NCBI GenBank assembly: GCA_016463225.1 | Contig: JAEMRT010000009.1 | Coordinates: forward strand, 20,251-84,250 | DNA: 64,000 bases | Origin: Sphingopyxis sp. | GTDB lineage: Bacteria; Pseudomonadota; Alphaproteobacteria; Sphingomonadales; Sphingomonadaceae | Direction: 5' to 3' | Shown here: in pieces, positions 8,389 through 16,239 of the stretch | Layout of the letters: each line of letters opens with the position of its first letter | Position numbering within the stretch: position 1 is the stretch's first letter | The notes under the pieces: model-generated | Told to the model about the DNA's origin: nothing | Databases searched by the model: none | The model's input: only the letters and a program-made list of their open reading frames with translations | Program-made: the position numbers and the translations under genes

Positions 8389-8941
8389 ATGAGCATGAAA
8401 TCGCAATGGAGCCGGCGAAGCCTTCTCGGGCCGTTCGCCGCCGCGGGCGGCGCGGTTCTGGCGGGATACAACAGCGGCCCCGCGGACATGCCGCAGCGAC
8501 CGGCTGCGGCCGAAAGCGAGCCCCTTCTCGTCTATCGCGATCCCGAATGCGGCTGCCGGCCGAGATCGCCCGCGAGGCGGGATATAGGGTGATGGTCGAG
8601 GACCCCGCCGACATGGCCGCGGTGAAAGAACACGCCGGCGTTCCGTCCGAACTCGCTTCCTGTCACACCGCGCTCGTCGCGGGCTATGCGATCGAAGGCC
8701 ATGTGCCGCTGCCGCATCTCGCGGGGCTGCTCCGCGACAGGCGCGCGACATAAAAGGGATTGCTGTTCCCGGCATGCCGCGCGGCTCGCCGGGGATGGAA
8801 ATGCCCGACGGGAGCAGGGACGTCTTCGAGGTGATGGCGTTCGATAGCGAGGGCCGGATGTCGGTTTTTTCCGCTTGGCCGACACACCAAGCAGAGCGCT
8901 CGACTGCATCCAAAAAAATGTCACGCAGAGGTGAGGGATAG
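8389..8941 (+). pseudogene. DUF411 metal-binding protein, frameshifted
   Basis: Three frames read in turn give a DUF411 protein. Frame one starts at 8389 with a Tat-like leader (SRRSLLGPFAAAGGAVLAG) and VYRDPECGC. Frame two continues AEIAREAGYRVMVEDPADMAAVKEHAGVPSELASCHTALV ... EGHVPLPHLAGLLRD and stops near 8753. Frame three resumes KGIAVPGMPRGSPGMEMPDGSRDVFEVMAF to 8941. The metal-binding CGCC block has lost several residues at the first shift. DUF411 genes commonly follow cop operons. Two sequencing errors could in theory explain it, but the loss at the Cys motif favours real decay. Confidence 0.8.
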
Positions 8942-9022
8942 ATGCTTCGGGTGCGTATTATAGGGACTGGCTATGCATTCTCGTGACCTATCTAAGATAT
9001 TGATCTTCAACGTAATTTTTCG

Positions 9023-9038
9023 TTGACCTGTATATACA
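9023..9038 (+). promoter_or_regulatory. HutC/GntR-type palindrome at the TonB receptor promoter
   Basis: The perfect palindrome TGTATATACA (9029-9038) lies 48 bp before the receptor's ATG and directly behind TTGACC (9023-9028), a possible -35 box. TGTATATACA matches the operator core known for HutC-type GntR repressors, and a HutC-type gene closes this cluster at 13242. A related sequence, TCTATACATC (14040-14049), sits just upstream of that regulator's proposed start. Confidence 0.55.
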
Positions 9039-9085
9039 TTTGATGCTCTCTGAGGTGGGTAACGCAACCAGAAGGGGGTTTCGCG

Positions 9086-11788
9086 ATGAAGATCAGGACA
9101 GTTTTGCTCGCCGGCGCTGCAGTTTTTGCAGGCATTTCCGTACCAGCGTTCGCGCAAAGCGATTCGGCAGCTGATACCGGGGCTGACAGCGCCAGCAGCG
9201 GTAGCGATATCGTGGTGACCGGGTCGCGTATCCGCCGGCAGGATCTTGCGGGCGTCGGGCCGGCAACGGTCGTCTCCGCCGAGCAGATCGAAAACACGGG
9301 TGTCGTCAATATCGAGACAGTTCTGCAGCGACTCCCTGCCAATGCGGGCTTCGCGGGCAACCAGACCTCGGCCTATTGGGCGAACAACGGCTATGGCACC
9401 GCGCAGGTCAATCTGCGCGGCCTCGGCATCAAGCGCACCCTCGTTCTGCTCAACGGCCGCCGCCTCGTCGCGGGCGGCACCGGGGCAAACTCGTCGCCCG
9501 ACCTCAACATGATCCCCGTCGCGGCGCTCGCGCGCACCGACGTCCTCAAGGACGGCGCTTCGGCGATCTACGGTGCCGACGCGATGGCAGGCGTCGTCAA
9601 TCTCGTCACCCGGACCGATTATGACGGGCTTGGACTCAGCGTTCGACAGGGCATCACCGAAAAAGGCGACGGATCGGATTTCACTGCCGACCTGCTGTGG
9701 GGCGTCCGCAACGATCGCGGCGGCTTCATGGCGGCGGTCACCTATCAGAAGACCAAGGCGGTCAACATGGCGACACGGGCGCCCTGTTCGCTCGCCGAAA
9801 CCACCCCAGGCGCGCTGAGTTGCGTCAACAGTGCCTCGACGATCGGCGGCCGCGCGGTGCTGCCGAACGGTCAGCAGATCAATTTCAACCAGGTGCCGGG
9901 CGGCAACGGAAATTTCTTCGAGCCGTACAGCGCTGCCAGGCACAACTTCAATTCGGCGCCGTTCCTGAACGCAGTCAGCCCCGTCGAGCGTGTCAGCACG
10001 GCCTTTTTCGCCGATTATGACCTGACCGATAATATCGAGGCATTTGGCGAGTTTCTCTATACCTTCCGTAAATCGAACCAGATCGCGACACCTGGAACGC
10101 TGCGCAATCTGTCGATCGCGGCGAGCAACCCGACGAATCCGACGGGTCAGAATATCGTCCTGATCCAGCGGCGCCTCGCCGAACCGGGACCGCGCCAGTT
10201 CTTCCAGGAAACCGACACCTGGCAGGGCACCTTCGGCCTGCGTGGCAAGCTATCGAACGACTGGGGCTGGGAAGTGGCGGGCGCCTTCGGCCGCAACACC
10301 GCAGTCGATGGATCGACCAACATTGCCAATCTGGAGCGCGTCCGGAATACGATCAATACCGGCGTTTGCAGCCCTGCGCCCGGCGCGGCCATTCCGTGCG
10401 GCGACTATCTCGGTTTCGGCGATCTGACCCCTCAGGTCCTCGACTATATCCTGTTCACCTCGCGCGATCGTGGAGGCAACGAGCTGGCTACGGTAACCGC
10501 CGACCTCAATGGCGACCTTTTCAAGCTGCCCGCCGGACCTGTCTCTTTCGCGGCCGGCGTTGTCTATCGTAAGGAAAAAGGCTGGCGCGATCCCGATCCG
10601 CTGACCGTTCTCGGCATTGCCAACACCAATCAGCAAAGCCCGATTTCGGGGACCAGCATCGCAAAGGAAGCCTATCTCGAGCTGTCGGTGCCCATTCTTG
10701 CCGATACGCCCTTCTTCCAGGCGCTGACCGCTGGCGGCGCGGTCCGCTATTCGAACTACGACCTGTTCGGCAGCGACTGGAACTACAAGGCAAGCCTGGA
10801 CTGGGTCATCAACGACAGCGTCCGTCTGCGCGGCACATATGGCACCGGCTTCCGCATTCCGAACGTCCCCGAACTGTTCGGCGGCGTGTCCGAAGGCAAT
10901 CTGACGACGACCGATCCCTGCTCGCGCTATTCGACAAGCGGCAATGCAGGGCTGATTGCCAACTGCCGAGCGTCGGGCGTCCCGACGAACTATGTTCAGC
11001 TCGGCACGACGATTCTGACGACCGTTGGCGGCAACGAGAATCTTCAGCCCGAAAGCTCGACGACCTGGACGGTCGGGACGGTCGTCTCGCCCAAGGGCCT
11101 GATCCCCGGCCTGTCGCTGACCGCCGACTGGTTCGACATCAAGATCAAGGATGCGATCCGCGCCATCCCCGGCTCGACCAAGCTGGCCATCTGTTACGCC
11201 AGCGCCAACCTGTCGCACCCCTTCTGCGACGATTTCACGCGCAGTCCGCTGACTGGGGAGGTTACCTTCCTCTCCGCGCAGCCGATCAATACCGGTCGCG
11301 AGGAGATGAACGGCCTCGATCTCGGCCTCGTATACGACAACGACATCGGCAGCGTGAATGTCTCGCTCGACGTCAATCTGACGTACCTCAACAAATATGT
11401 CGTCCTGCCTTTCCCGGGCGGCGCACCGATCGATTTTGACGGCTTCATCGGCGGCGGCAACGGCGGTTATCCGAAGTGGCGCGGCTATGGCGTGCTGACC
11501 GCGGAAAAGGATGGCGTCAGCGCGACCTGGTCGACCCAATGGATCGGCAAGGCGACCGACTTCAATGCCGACCCCGGCGAAATCGGCTATCGTACGCCGA
11601 ATATCTTCTACCACAATCTCCAGCTCGCTTTCGAGATCGATGAGAAAACCCGCTTCCAGCTTGGCGTCGACAATCTGTTTGATCGCAAGGCACCCTATAT
11701 TCAGAGCTTCACCGATGCGAACACCGACACGATGACCTATGATCTGCTCGGACGGCGTTTCTACGTCGGCTTCCGAACCGCGTTCTGA
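9086..11788 (+). CDS. TonB-dependent receptor
   Basis: 900 residues. Signal peptide about 1-23 (ending PAFAQ), then a TonB-box-like DIVVTGSRIRR and the plug domain (LQRLPANAGFAG ... VNLRGLGIKRTLVLLNGRRLV ... GASAIYGADAMAGVVNLVT). The beta-barrel ends in the outer-membrane signature RRFYVGFRTAF with terminal Phe. It imports an unidentified ligand across the outer membrane. Two PepSY membrane proteins follow, a pairing common for receptors whose cargo is processed in the periplasm or that need iron reduction. A GntR regulator nearby rather than an iron regulator leaves the substrate open. Confidence 0.93.
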   Translation: MKIRTVLLAGAAVFAGISVPAFAQSDSAADTGADSASSGSDIVVTGSRIRRQDLAGVGPATVVSAEQIENTGVVNIETVLQRLPANAGFAGNQTSAYWANNGYGTAQVNLRGLGIKRTLVLLNGRRLVAGGTGANSSPDLNMIPVAALARTDVLKDGASAIYGADAMAGVVNLVTRTDYDGLGLSVRQGITEKGDGSDFTADLLWGVRNDRGGFMAAVTYQKTKAVNMATRAPCSLAETTPGALSCVNSASTIGGRAVLPNGQQINFNQVPGGNGNFFEPYSAARHNFNSAPFLNAVSPVERVSTAFFADYDLTDNIEAFGEFLYTFRKSNQIATPGTLRNLSIAASNPTNPTGQNIVLIQRRLAEPGPRQFFQETDTWQGTFGLRGKLSNDWGWEVAGAFGRNTAVDGSTNIANLERVRNTINTGVCSPAPGAAIPCGDYLGFGDLTPQVLDYILFTSRDRGGNELATVTADLNGDLFKLPAGPVSFAAGVVYRKEKGWRDPDPLTVLGIANTNQQSPISGTSIAKEAYLELSVPILADTPFFQALTAGGAVRYSNYDLFGSDWNYKASLDWVINDSVRLRGTYGTGFRIPNVPELFGGVSEGNLTTTDPCSRYSTSGNAGLIANCRASGVPTNYVQLGTTILTTVGGNENLQPESSTTWTVGTVVSPKGLIPGLSLTADWFDIKIKDAIRAIPGSTKLAICYASANLSHPFCDDFTRSPLTGEVTFLSAQPINTGREEMNGLDLGLVYDNDIGSVNVSLDVNLTYLNKYVVLPFPGGAPIDFDGFIGGGNGGYPKWRGYGVLTAEKDGVSATWSTQWIGKATDFNADPGEIGYRTPNIFYHNLQLAFEIDEKTRFQLGVDNLFDRKAPYIQSFTDANTDTMTYDLLGRRFYVGFRTAF

Positions 11789-11799
11789 GGGTAATCGAC

Positions 11800-12504
11800 A
11801 TGGCGATCCGTTGGCCGCTGTTTGTCCGGCGAACGCATAAATGGCTGGCCCTGGTGGTCGGCGTCCAGGCTTTGCTCTGGACGCTGACGGGCTTCTATAT
11901 GGTGGTCGTTCATATCGACACCATCCACGGCGACCATCTGGTGCGCGCGTCGGCTTCCCAGCCATTTGAGCTTGCCGGGCTGGCGCCGCCTTCCCGAATT
12001 GTGGCGGCCGCGCCCGGCGCGTCCGAGGTCCGTTTGCAGCGATTGTTCGATCGCGCCGTCTGGCGCGCCGAAACGCCCGACGGCGCCAAGCTGTTCGATG
12101 CGCGCTCGGGTGCGCCGCTGCCTGCCCTGACCGAGTCCCAGGTCCGCGAGCAGGCGCGGCGCATCTATACGGGCGAGGGCAAGATCGTTTCGGTGCGGTT
12201 GCTGACAAAGGCGCCGCAGGAGATGCAGTCGCGCAAGCCGCCCTATTGGCAAGTCGAGTTCGAAGGTTGGAACCGCCCGACGCTCTACCTGTCGCCAGCG
12301 ACTGGCGAACTGATTTCGCGGCGCCATGCGTTGTGGCGCGTCTTCGATTTCGCGTGGATGCTCCACATCATGGATTATGACGAGCGAACCGACGTCAACA
12401 ACCCGCTGCTACGCATCGCGACCTGGAGCACCTTTGCCATGGCGCTGACGGGGGCATGGCTGCTGATCTGGTCTTTCAAGCGCCGCAAGAAAAAAAAAGC
12501 ATGA
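11800..12504 (+). CDS. PepSY domain-containing membrane protein
   Basis: 234 residues. The first helix follows a HKW motif (RRTHKWLALVVGVQALLWTLTGFYMVVVH), a periplasmic domain spans about 40-190 and a second helix lies at about 205-228, ending in a basic KRRKKKKA tail. This topology is that of PepSY_TM proteins, some of which act in reduction or release of TonB-imported cargo. It begins 11 bp after the receptor and overlaps the next gene by ATGA. The Lys tail is encoded by a run of nine A residues (12490-12498), a possible slippage site. Confidence 0.82.
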   Translation: MAIRWPLFVRRTHKWLALVVGVQALLWTLTGFYMVVVHIDTIHGDHLVRASASQPFELAGLAPPSRIVAAAPGASEVRLQRLFDRAVWRAETPDGAKLFDARSGAPLPALTESQVREQARRIYTGEGKIVSVRLLTKAPQEMQSRKPPYWQVEFEGWNRPTLYLSPATGELISRRHALWRVFDFAWMLHIMDYDERTDVNNPLLRIATWSTFAMALTGAWLLIWSFKRRKKKKA

Positions 12505-13235
12505 AAAAGATCCGTCTCACGCCGCTGCTTTTCCGCCGCGTCCACAAATGGGTTGGCCTGATCCTCGGCTTGCAATTCCTGCTCTGGGCGCTCAGCGGCT
12601 CGGTGATGGCCTTGCTCGACAAGGACACGGTCGGCGGCCACGGCGGCGGAATGTTGCACGCGCACCCGCTACCGGCCGGGGAATATTTCGACATCGCGGC
12701 CTTGCCGCGTGGCGAGCCCGTCACCGGCGTGATCCTGCGCGATCTCGGGGCGCGGCCCATTTACGAGCTTCGCTCTGCCAAGGGTGTCCGCCTCGTCGAT
12801 GCGACGAGCGGAGAGCTTGTTCATGTCGATGAGCAAATGGCCCGCGACGTCGCCTCGATGATGAACGAGGCGCCGATCCGCCGGGTCAGCGTGCTGGCAA
12901 AGCCGAACCTCGAATCGCGCGACCATGACGGCGCGATGTGGCGTGTCGACTTTGCCGACGCGGAGAACAGCAGCGCCTATGTTTCGCTCGACACCGCACG
13001 TTTCCTTGTGATGCGCGGCGACACGTGGCGGACCTGGGACTTCTTCTGGATGCTGCACAATATGGACTATGTGAACCGGAAGAGCTTCAATCACCCGCTG
13101 ATCATCTTCGTCGCCTTTGGCGCGCTATGGCTTTCGGGGACCGGATTCTACCTGTTGTTCAAAAGCTTCAGCCGCGCCGATTTCCGCTGGCTGCGCCGGC
13201 GCCGCAAACCGGTCGTCGTCGTCCGAACCGGCTGA
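12501..13235 (+). CDS. PepSY domain-containing membrane protein, second copy
   Basis: 244 residues, paralogous to the preceding protein: the first helix RRVHKWVGLILGLQFLLWALSGSVMALLDKD has the same HKW start, and the C-terminal helix (HPLIIFVAFGALWLSGTGFYLLF) ends in a basic tail. Start ATG 12501 overlaps the preceding stop. A His-rich loop GGHGGGMLHAHPL follows helix 1 and could bind metal. It is probably a partner subunit of its neighbour. The gene is convergent with the GntR gene, 6 bp apart. Confidence 0.82.
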   Translation: MKKIRLTPLLFRRVHKWVGLILGLQFLLWALSGSVMALLDKDTVGGHGGGMLHAHPLPAGEYFDIAALPRGEPVTGVILRDLGARPIYELRSAKGVRLVDATSGELVHVDEQMARDVASMMNEAPIRRVSVLAKPNLESRDHDGAMWRVDFADAENSSAYVSLDTARFLVMRGDTWRTWDFFWMLHNMDYVNRKSFNHPLIIFVAFGALWLSGTGFYLLFKSFSRADFRWLRRRRKPVVVVRTG

Positions 13236-13241
13236 TCGACC

Positions 13242-14033
13242 TCACTCGTCGATCGAGAAGGCGGCCGACAGTTCGAACCGGGTTCCGGGATGCGTCAGCC
13301 AGGCATGCGAAACGAGGCGCGACCGGCTCCATGTCCGGCGCGTCATCTGGAGCACCGGTTCGTTCTCCGACAGCCCCAGCATGCCGCGCATCCGCTCGTC
13401 GGGCATGGTCGCACAGACACGATGCTCGACCCGTTCGAGCGGCGCGATGCGCGTCAGATATTCGTTCGGCGTCATCCGGGTAAAGTCGAGCGTGCCATAG
13501 TCCGGCGCGATTGACGCGAGGACGAAACGCTCCTCGATCTGGATAGGGAATTCGGCCTCGTGATGGACGATGATCGAATGGAATAATTTGGTCCCCACCG
13601 AAACCTCAAGCAGCGGCGCGGTTTCGACATTCGCGCGCTCTTCGCGGTTCTGGATCACGCGGGCGCGGTAGGCATGGCCTCGCTCGCGGATTTCCTCGGC
13701 GATGTTCCGGATCTCGATCATCTGGCCGATGGGCCGGGGCTCGGCGATAAACGACCCGCTGCCGGCGCGCCGGACGACGACGCCCGCGGCCTGCAACTCG
13801 CGGACGGCGCGGTTCGCCGTCATCCGCGAGACATTGAACTGCTGAACGAGATCGGCCTCCGACGGCACGCGGTCACCGGGGCGAAGGCGACCGTCGCGGA
13901 CTGCGTCGCAAATGTTCTGCTTGATGACGAGGTAGCGAGGTGTCGGTTCGCTGCCGACCGGTTCGTGGGGCTGCGCTCCCGCCTGATCGTGCGATTTGGA
14001 AACGGCGAGCCTTCGATTAAGCGATGGATTCAT
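13242..14033 (-). CDS. GntR family regulator, HutC subfamily
   Basis: 263 residues from ATG 14033; in-frame ATG 14048 and TTG 14057 lie further up but would overlap the putative operator at 14040-14049. The N-terminal winged helix (TPRYLVIKQNICDAVRDGRLRPGDRVPSEADLV, VSRMTANRAVRELQAAGVVVRRAGSGSFIA) precedes a UTRA ligand domain (about 105-255). HutC-type regulators are repressors released by small metabolites. Likely target is the divergently placed TonB/PepSY operon via TGTATATACA at 9029, and itself; the maleate isomerase operon downstream is another candidate. Confidence 0.85.
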   Translation of the reverse strand: MNPSLNRRLAVSKSHDQAGAQPHEPVGSEPTPRYLVIKQNICDAVRDGRLRPGDRVPSEADLVQQFNVSRMTANRAVRELQAAGVVVRRAGSGSFIAEPRPIGQMIEIRNIAEEIRERGHAYRARVIQNREERANVETAPLLEVSVGTKLFHSIIVHHEAEFPIQIEERFVLASIAPDYGTLDFTRMTPNEYLTRIAPLERVEHRVCATMPDERMRGMLGLSENEPVLQMTRRTWSRSRLVSHAWLTHPGTRFELSAAFSIDE

Positions 14034-14039
14034 AAGCCG

Positions 14040-14049
14040 TCTATACATC
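14040..14049 (-). promoter_or_regulatory. Possible autoregulatory operator of the GntR gene
   Basis: TCTATACATC lies 6 bp upstream of the chosen GntR start and shares the TATACAT core with the TGTATATACAT palindrome in front of the TonB receptor. It is an imperfect half match, so support is modest. Confidence 0.35.
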
Positions 14050-14232
14050 TTCGCCAATCGGCAGCTAGGTAAAAGAGGAGGCTAGACAAGACGCGCTATG
14101 CTTGGGAGTCGCCAGCCAAGGGCAAAACCTCAACGCACCTCCCCTAGGAGCGAGATCGCGCTCCTCCATCTGCAAGATTGATGACGCTAGCGCTAGAATG
14201 GGTAGCATGCTGCCCAATCGGTTGGGGGGCGA

Positions 14233-14463
14233 ATGTCTGCTTTCGAGATTTTGCACCCAGAAGCGGAAGGACCGTTACCGGCCAAAGACGGCGCTTTCAT
14301 TTCGACAACGCCACCGACGCACTGGCACCGGCCTGAAAAAGTGGCGGCTCATATCGTCGGCGCGCCAGGCCTGTGGGAGGGCGGGATGCAGCTAATGCAG
14401 GCGCGCAACCCGGACGCTTATCGGGCCATTTCTGCTGCCGCGGCGGTGTGGCACGTTAGTTGA
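14233..14463 (+). CDS. Hypothetical protein, probably truncated
   Basis: 76 codons beginning MSAFEILHPEAEG; I do not recognise the family. Composition is protein-like (Pro and His in the middle, then GAPGLWEGGMQLMQARNPDAYRAISAAAAVW), but its stop codon is supplied by the inverted repeat that starts at 14460, so the original gene may have been longer and cut by that element. The surrounding stretch 14050-14232 holds only the GntR upstream region. Confidence 0.35.
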   Translation: MSAFEILHPEAEGPLPAKDGAFISTTPPTHWHRPEKVAAHIVGAPGLWEGGMQLMQARNPDAYRAISAAAAVWHVS

Positions 14464-14528
14464 CCTGCCCCCTTCTGAGTGGGCCAAAATTGATGATATA
14501 TTGGATCACTCAGAAGGGGGCAGGTCAA
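14460..14528. mobile_element. MITE-like element or insertion sequence remnant
   Basis: A perfect 22-bp inverted repeat (14460-14481 and 14507-14528, starting TTGACCTGCCCC) encloses only 25 bp, AT-rich. TGACCTGCCCC ends resemble terminal repeats of insertion sequences. With no transposase inside it is either a miniature element or the collapsed remains of one. As RNA it would form a very stable hairpin and could terminate transcription in both directions between the hypothetical gene and the maleate isomerase operon. Confidence 0.7.
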
Positions 14529-14547
14529 TCGCGTTCATCCAGAATCC

Positions 14548-15300
14548 CTAATATCGGCCGGAAAGCAGCGCCCCGGCGCGAGGCACCCGGGTTGACAATT
14601 CAAGACGCGTCAACACCTGATGCGCCGTGCAAATCGCGGCTGACACGACGGGCAAGCCGATCGCATCCTCGATCGTCTGCACCGACGGCAGCGAGGGCAT
14701 CTGGACGCACGCCGAGAGGACAAGCGCGTCGATGCCGGTGAGGTCGAGCCGCTTGTAATGTTCGAGGAGATTGGCGGGGTCCTGCGCCGCGACCTCCAGA
14801 TTGTCGGGGATTTCGAGCGCGAGCCAGTCGGACACTTCGACACCCTCGCCCTCGATATAGGAGACGACCATCTAGGTCAGCGGCTTCATATAGGGCGCGA
14901 TCAGCGCGATGCGCTTCGCCTTTAGCGCCGCCAGCCCCTCGATCAGCGCGCCCGCGCTGGTGACCACCGGCGCGGCATGACCGTTCTCGACCGTCCGCTG
15001 GTGCAGCCGCGCCTCGGACTGGCGATGATAGCCCTCGCCCATGCTCATGATCGCAACGAGGCAGGCATAACCGAGGACGTCGACCGCGGCGTCCGACAGC
15101 TCAAGCGCGCAGCGATCGGAATCGGCGTCCATCGCGGCGAGCTCCTCTTTCGTCACCTTCCTCATCCGCATCCGCGACGAGTGGAAGGTGAAACGTTCGG
15201 GTGCGATGCTCTCCCGCGCGCGCAGCAGCGCCGGAATCTCGGTTTCCATCGTGACGTTCGAGCTGGGTACGATCTGCCCGATGCGGATTGGTCTGGTCAT
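14548..15300 (-). pseudogene. Maleate cis-trans isomerase family protein with in-frame amber stop
   Basis: The frame reads 143 residues from ATG 15300 (GAGGGGG ribosome site), meets TAG at 14872-14874, and continues in the same frame for 107 residues to a normal stop. The joined protein of about 250 residues matches the maleate isomerase / Asp-Glu racemase superfamily, with both catalytic cysteines: Cys80 (GYACLVAIM) and Cys199 (LSACVQMPSL). At the stop the context is KPLT-stop-MVVSY, where a Glu codon is expected (GAG to TAG). The second cysteine is lost if translation stops. It is last in the kynurenine/gentisate-type operon, 11 bp after the FAH gene, and would convert maleate to fumarate. 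Confidence 0.82.
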
Positions 15301-15311
15301 CACCCGCCCCC

Positions 15312-16220
15312 TCAGACCGCGATGATCGGGTTGCGCAGGGTACCGATCCCCTCGACCGTGCATTCGACGACGTCACCCGGCCACATAAACTCCTGCGGAT
15401 CGCGGCCCGCGCCGACCCCCGCGGGGGTGCCGGTCGCGATGATGTCGCCGGGTTCGAGCGTCATCACGCTCGAAATATCGGCGATCAGCTGGTTCACGTT
15501 GAACAGCATGAAGCGCGTGTTGCTGTTCTGCTTCTCGACGCCGTTGACGTGGGTCAGGATATTGAGATTGTGTGGGTCGCCGATCTCGTCGGGGGTGACG
15601 ATGCACGGCCCCATCGGCGCGAAGCTGTCCTGCCCCTTCGACACGATCCACTGTCCGGCGCGGCGGCAATCACGCGCCGACACATCGTTTATGACCGTGT
15701 AGCCGAAGACATGAACGAGCGCGTCGGCCTCCGAGACGCCGCGCGCCCTGCTGCCAATGATCACTGCCAGCTCGGTTTCCCAGTCGAGCTGCTGCGTCAC
15801 CTTCGAATTGTGGCGGATCGGATCGTTCCACGCGACCACGGCGGTCGGCGGTTTCGAGAAGATCACCGGCTGCTGCGGCAGCTCGTTCGACGTGTCGAGC
15901 GAGCGCGCCGATTCAGCGACATGCTCGGTGTAGTTGAGGCCGATTCCGAAGATATTCTTGCGCGGGCGCGGGATCGGCGCGAGCAAGGTGACATTGCCCT
16001 CGGGCAGCGAGGTACCGATCAGGTCAGCGGTGGTCGCGGCTGCGACGGCTTCCTTCAGAAAGCGGAGCGCGATGGGCCCCAGATCGATGAAATCGAGCAT
16101 CGTCGACGGCAGGTCATGCCCGATCGCATCGCCGAAATATTCGACGTCGATCACGAGGCCATCGTGGAGAAGGCCGAGCCGGGGTTCGGTCTCGACCGTG
16201 CGATAAGTCACGAAGCGCAT
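15312..16220 (-). CDS. Fumarylacetoacetate hydrolase family protein (acylpyruvate hydrolase)
   Basis: 302 residues from ATG 16220. FAH-fold signatures: GIGLNYTEHVAES near the middle, the metal-binding WETELAVIIGSRARGVSE region, TVINDVSARDCRRAGQW and TLEPGDIIATGTPAGVG near the end. Such enzymes hydrolyse 3-acylpyruvates. Being next to a gentisate-type ring-cleavage enzyme and a maleate isomerase, it could split maleylpyruvate (or an amino analogue) to maleate and pyruvate, or fumarylpyruvate to fumarate and pyruvate. The exact substrate cannot be read from sequence. Confidence 0.85.
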   Translation of the reverse strand: MRFVTYRTVETEPRLGLLHDGLVIDVEYFGDAIGHDLPSTMLDFIDLGPIALRFLKEAVAAATTADLIGTSLPEGNVTLLAPIPRPRKNIFGIGLNYTEHVAESARSLDTSNELPQQPVIFSKPPTAVVAWNDPIRHNSKVTQQLDWETELAVIIGSRARGVSEADALVHVFGYTVINDVSARDCRRAGQWIVSKGQDSFAPMGPCIVTPDEIGDPHNLNILTHVNGVEKQNSNTRFMLFNVNQLIADISSVMTLEPGDIIATGTPAGVGAGRDPQEFMWPGDVVECTVEGIGTLRNPIIAV

Positions 16221-16239
16221 AGATAGTCCTGTCTGCAAG

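Noticed and set aside
14872..14874. TAG in the maleate isomerase as pyrrolysine or programmed readthrough
   Set aside because: No pyl genes or readthrough signals are seen, and alphaproteobacteria are not known for this; a nonsense mutation is simpler.
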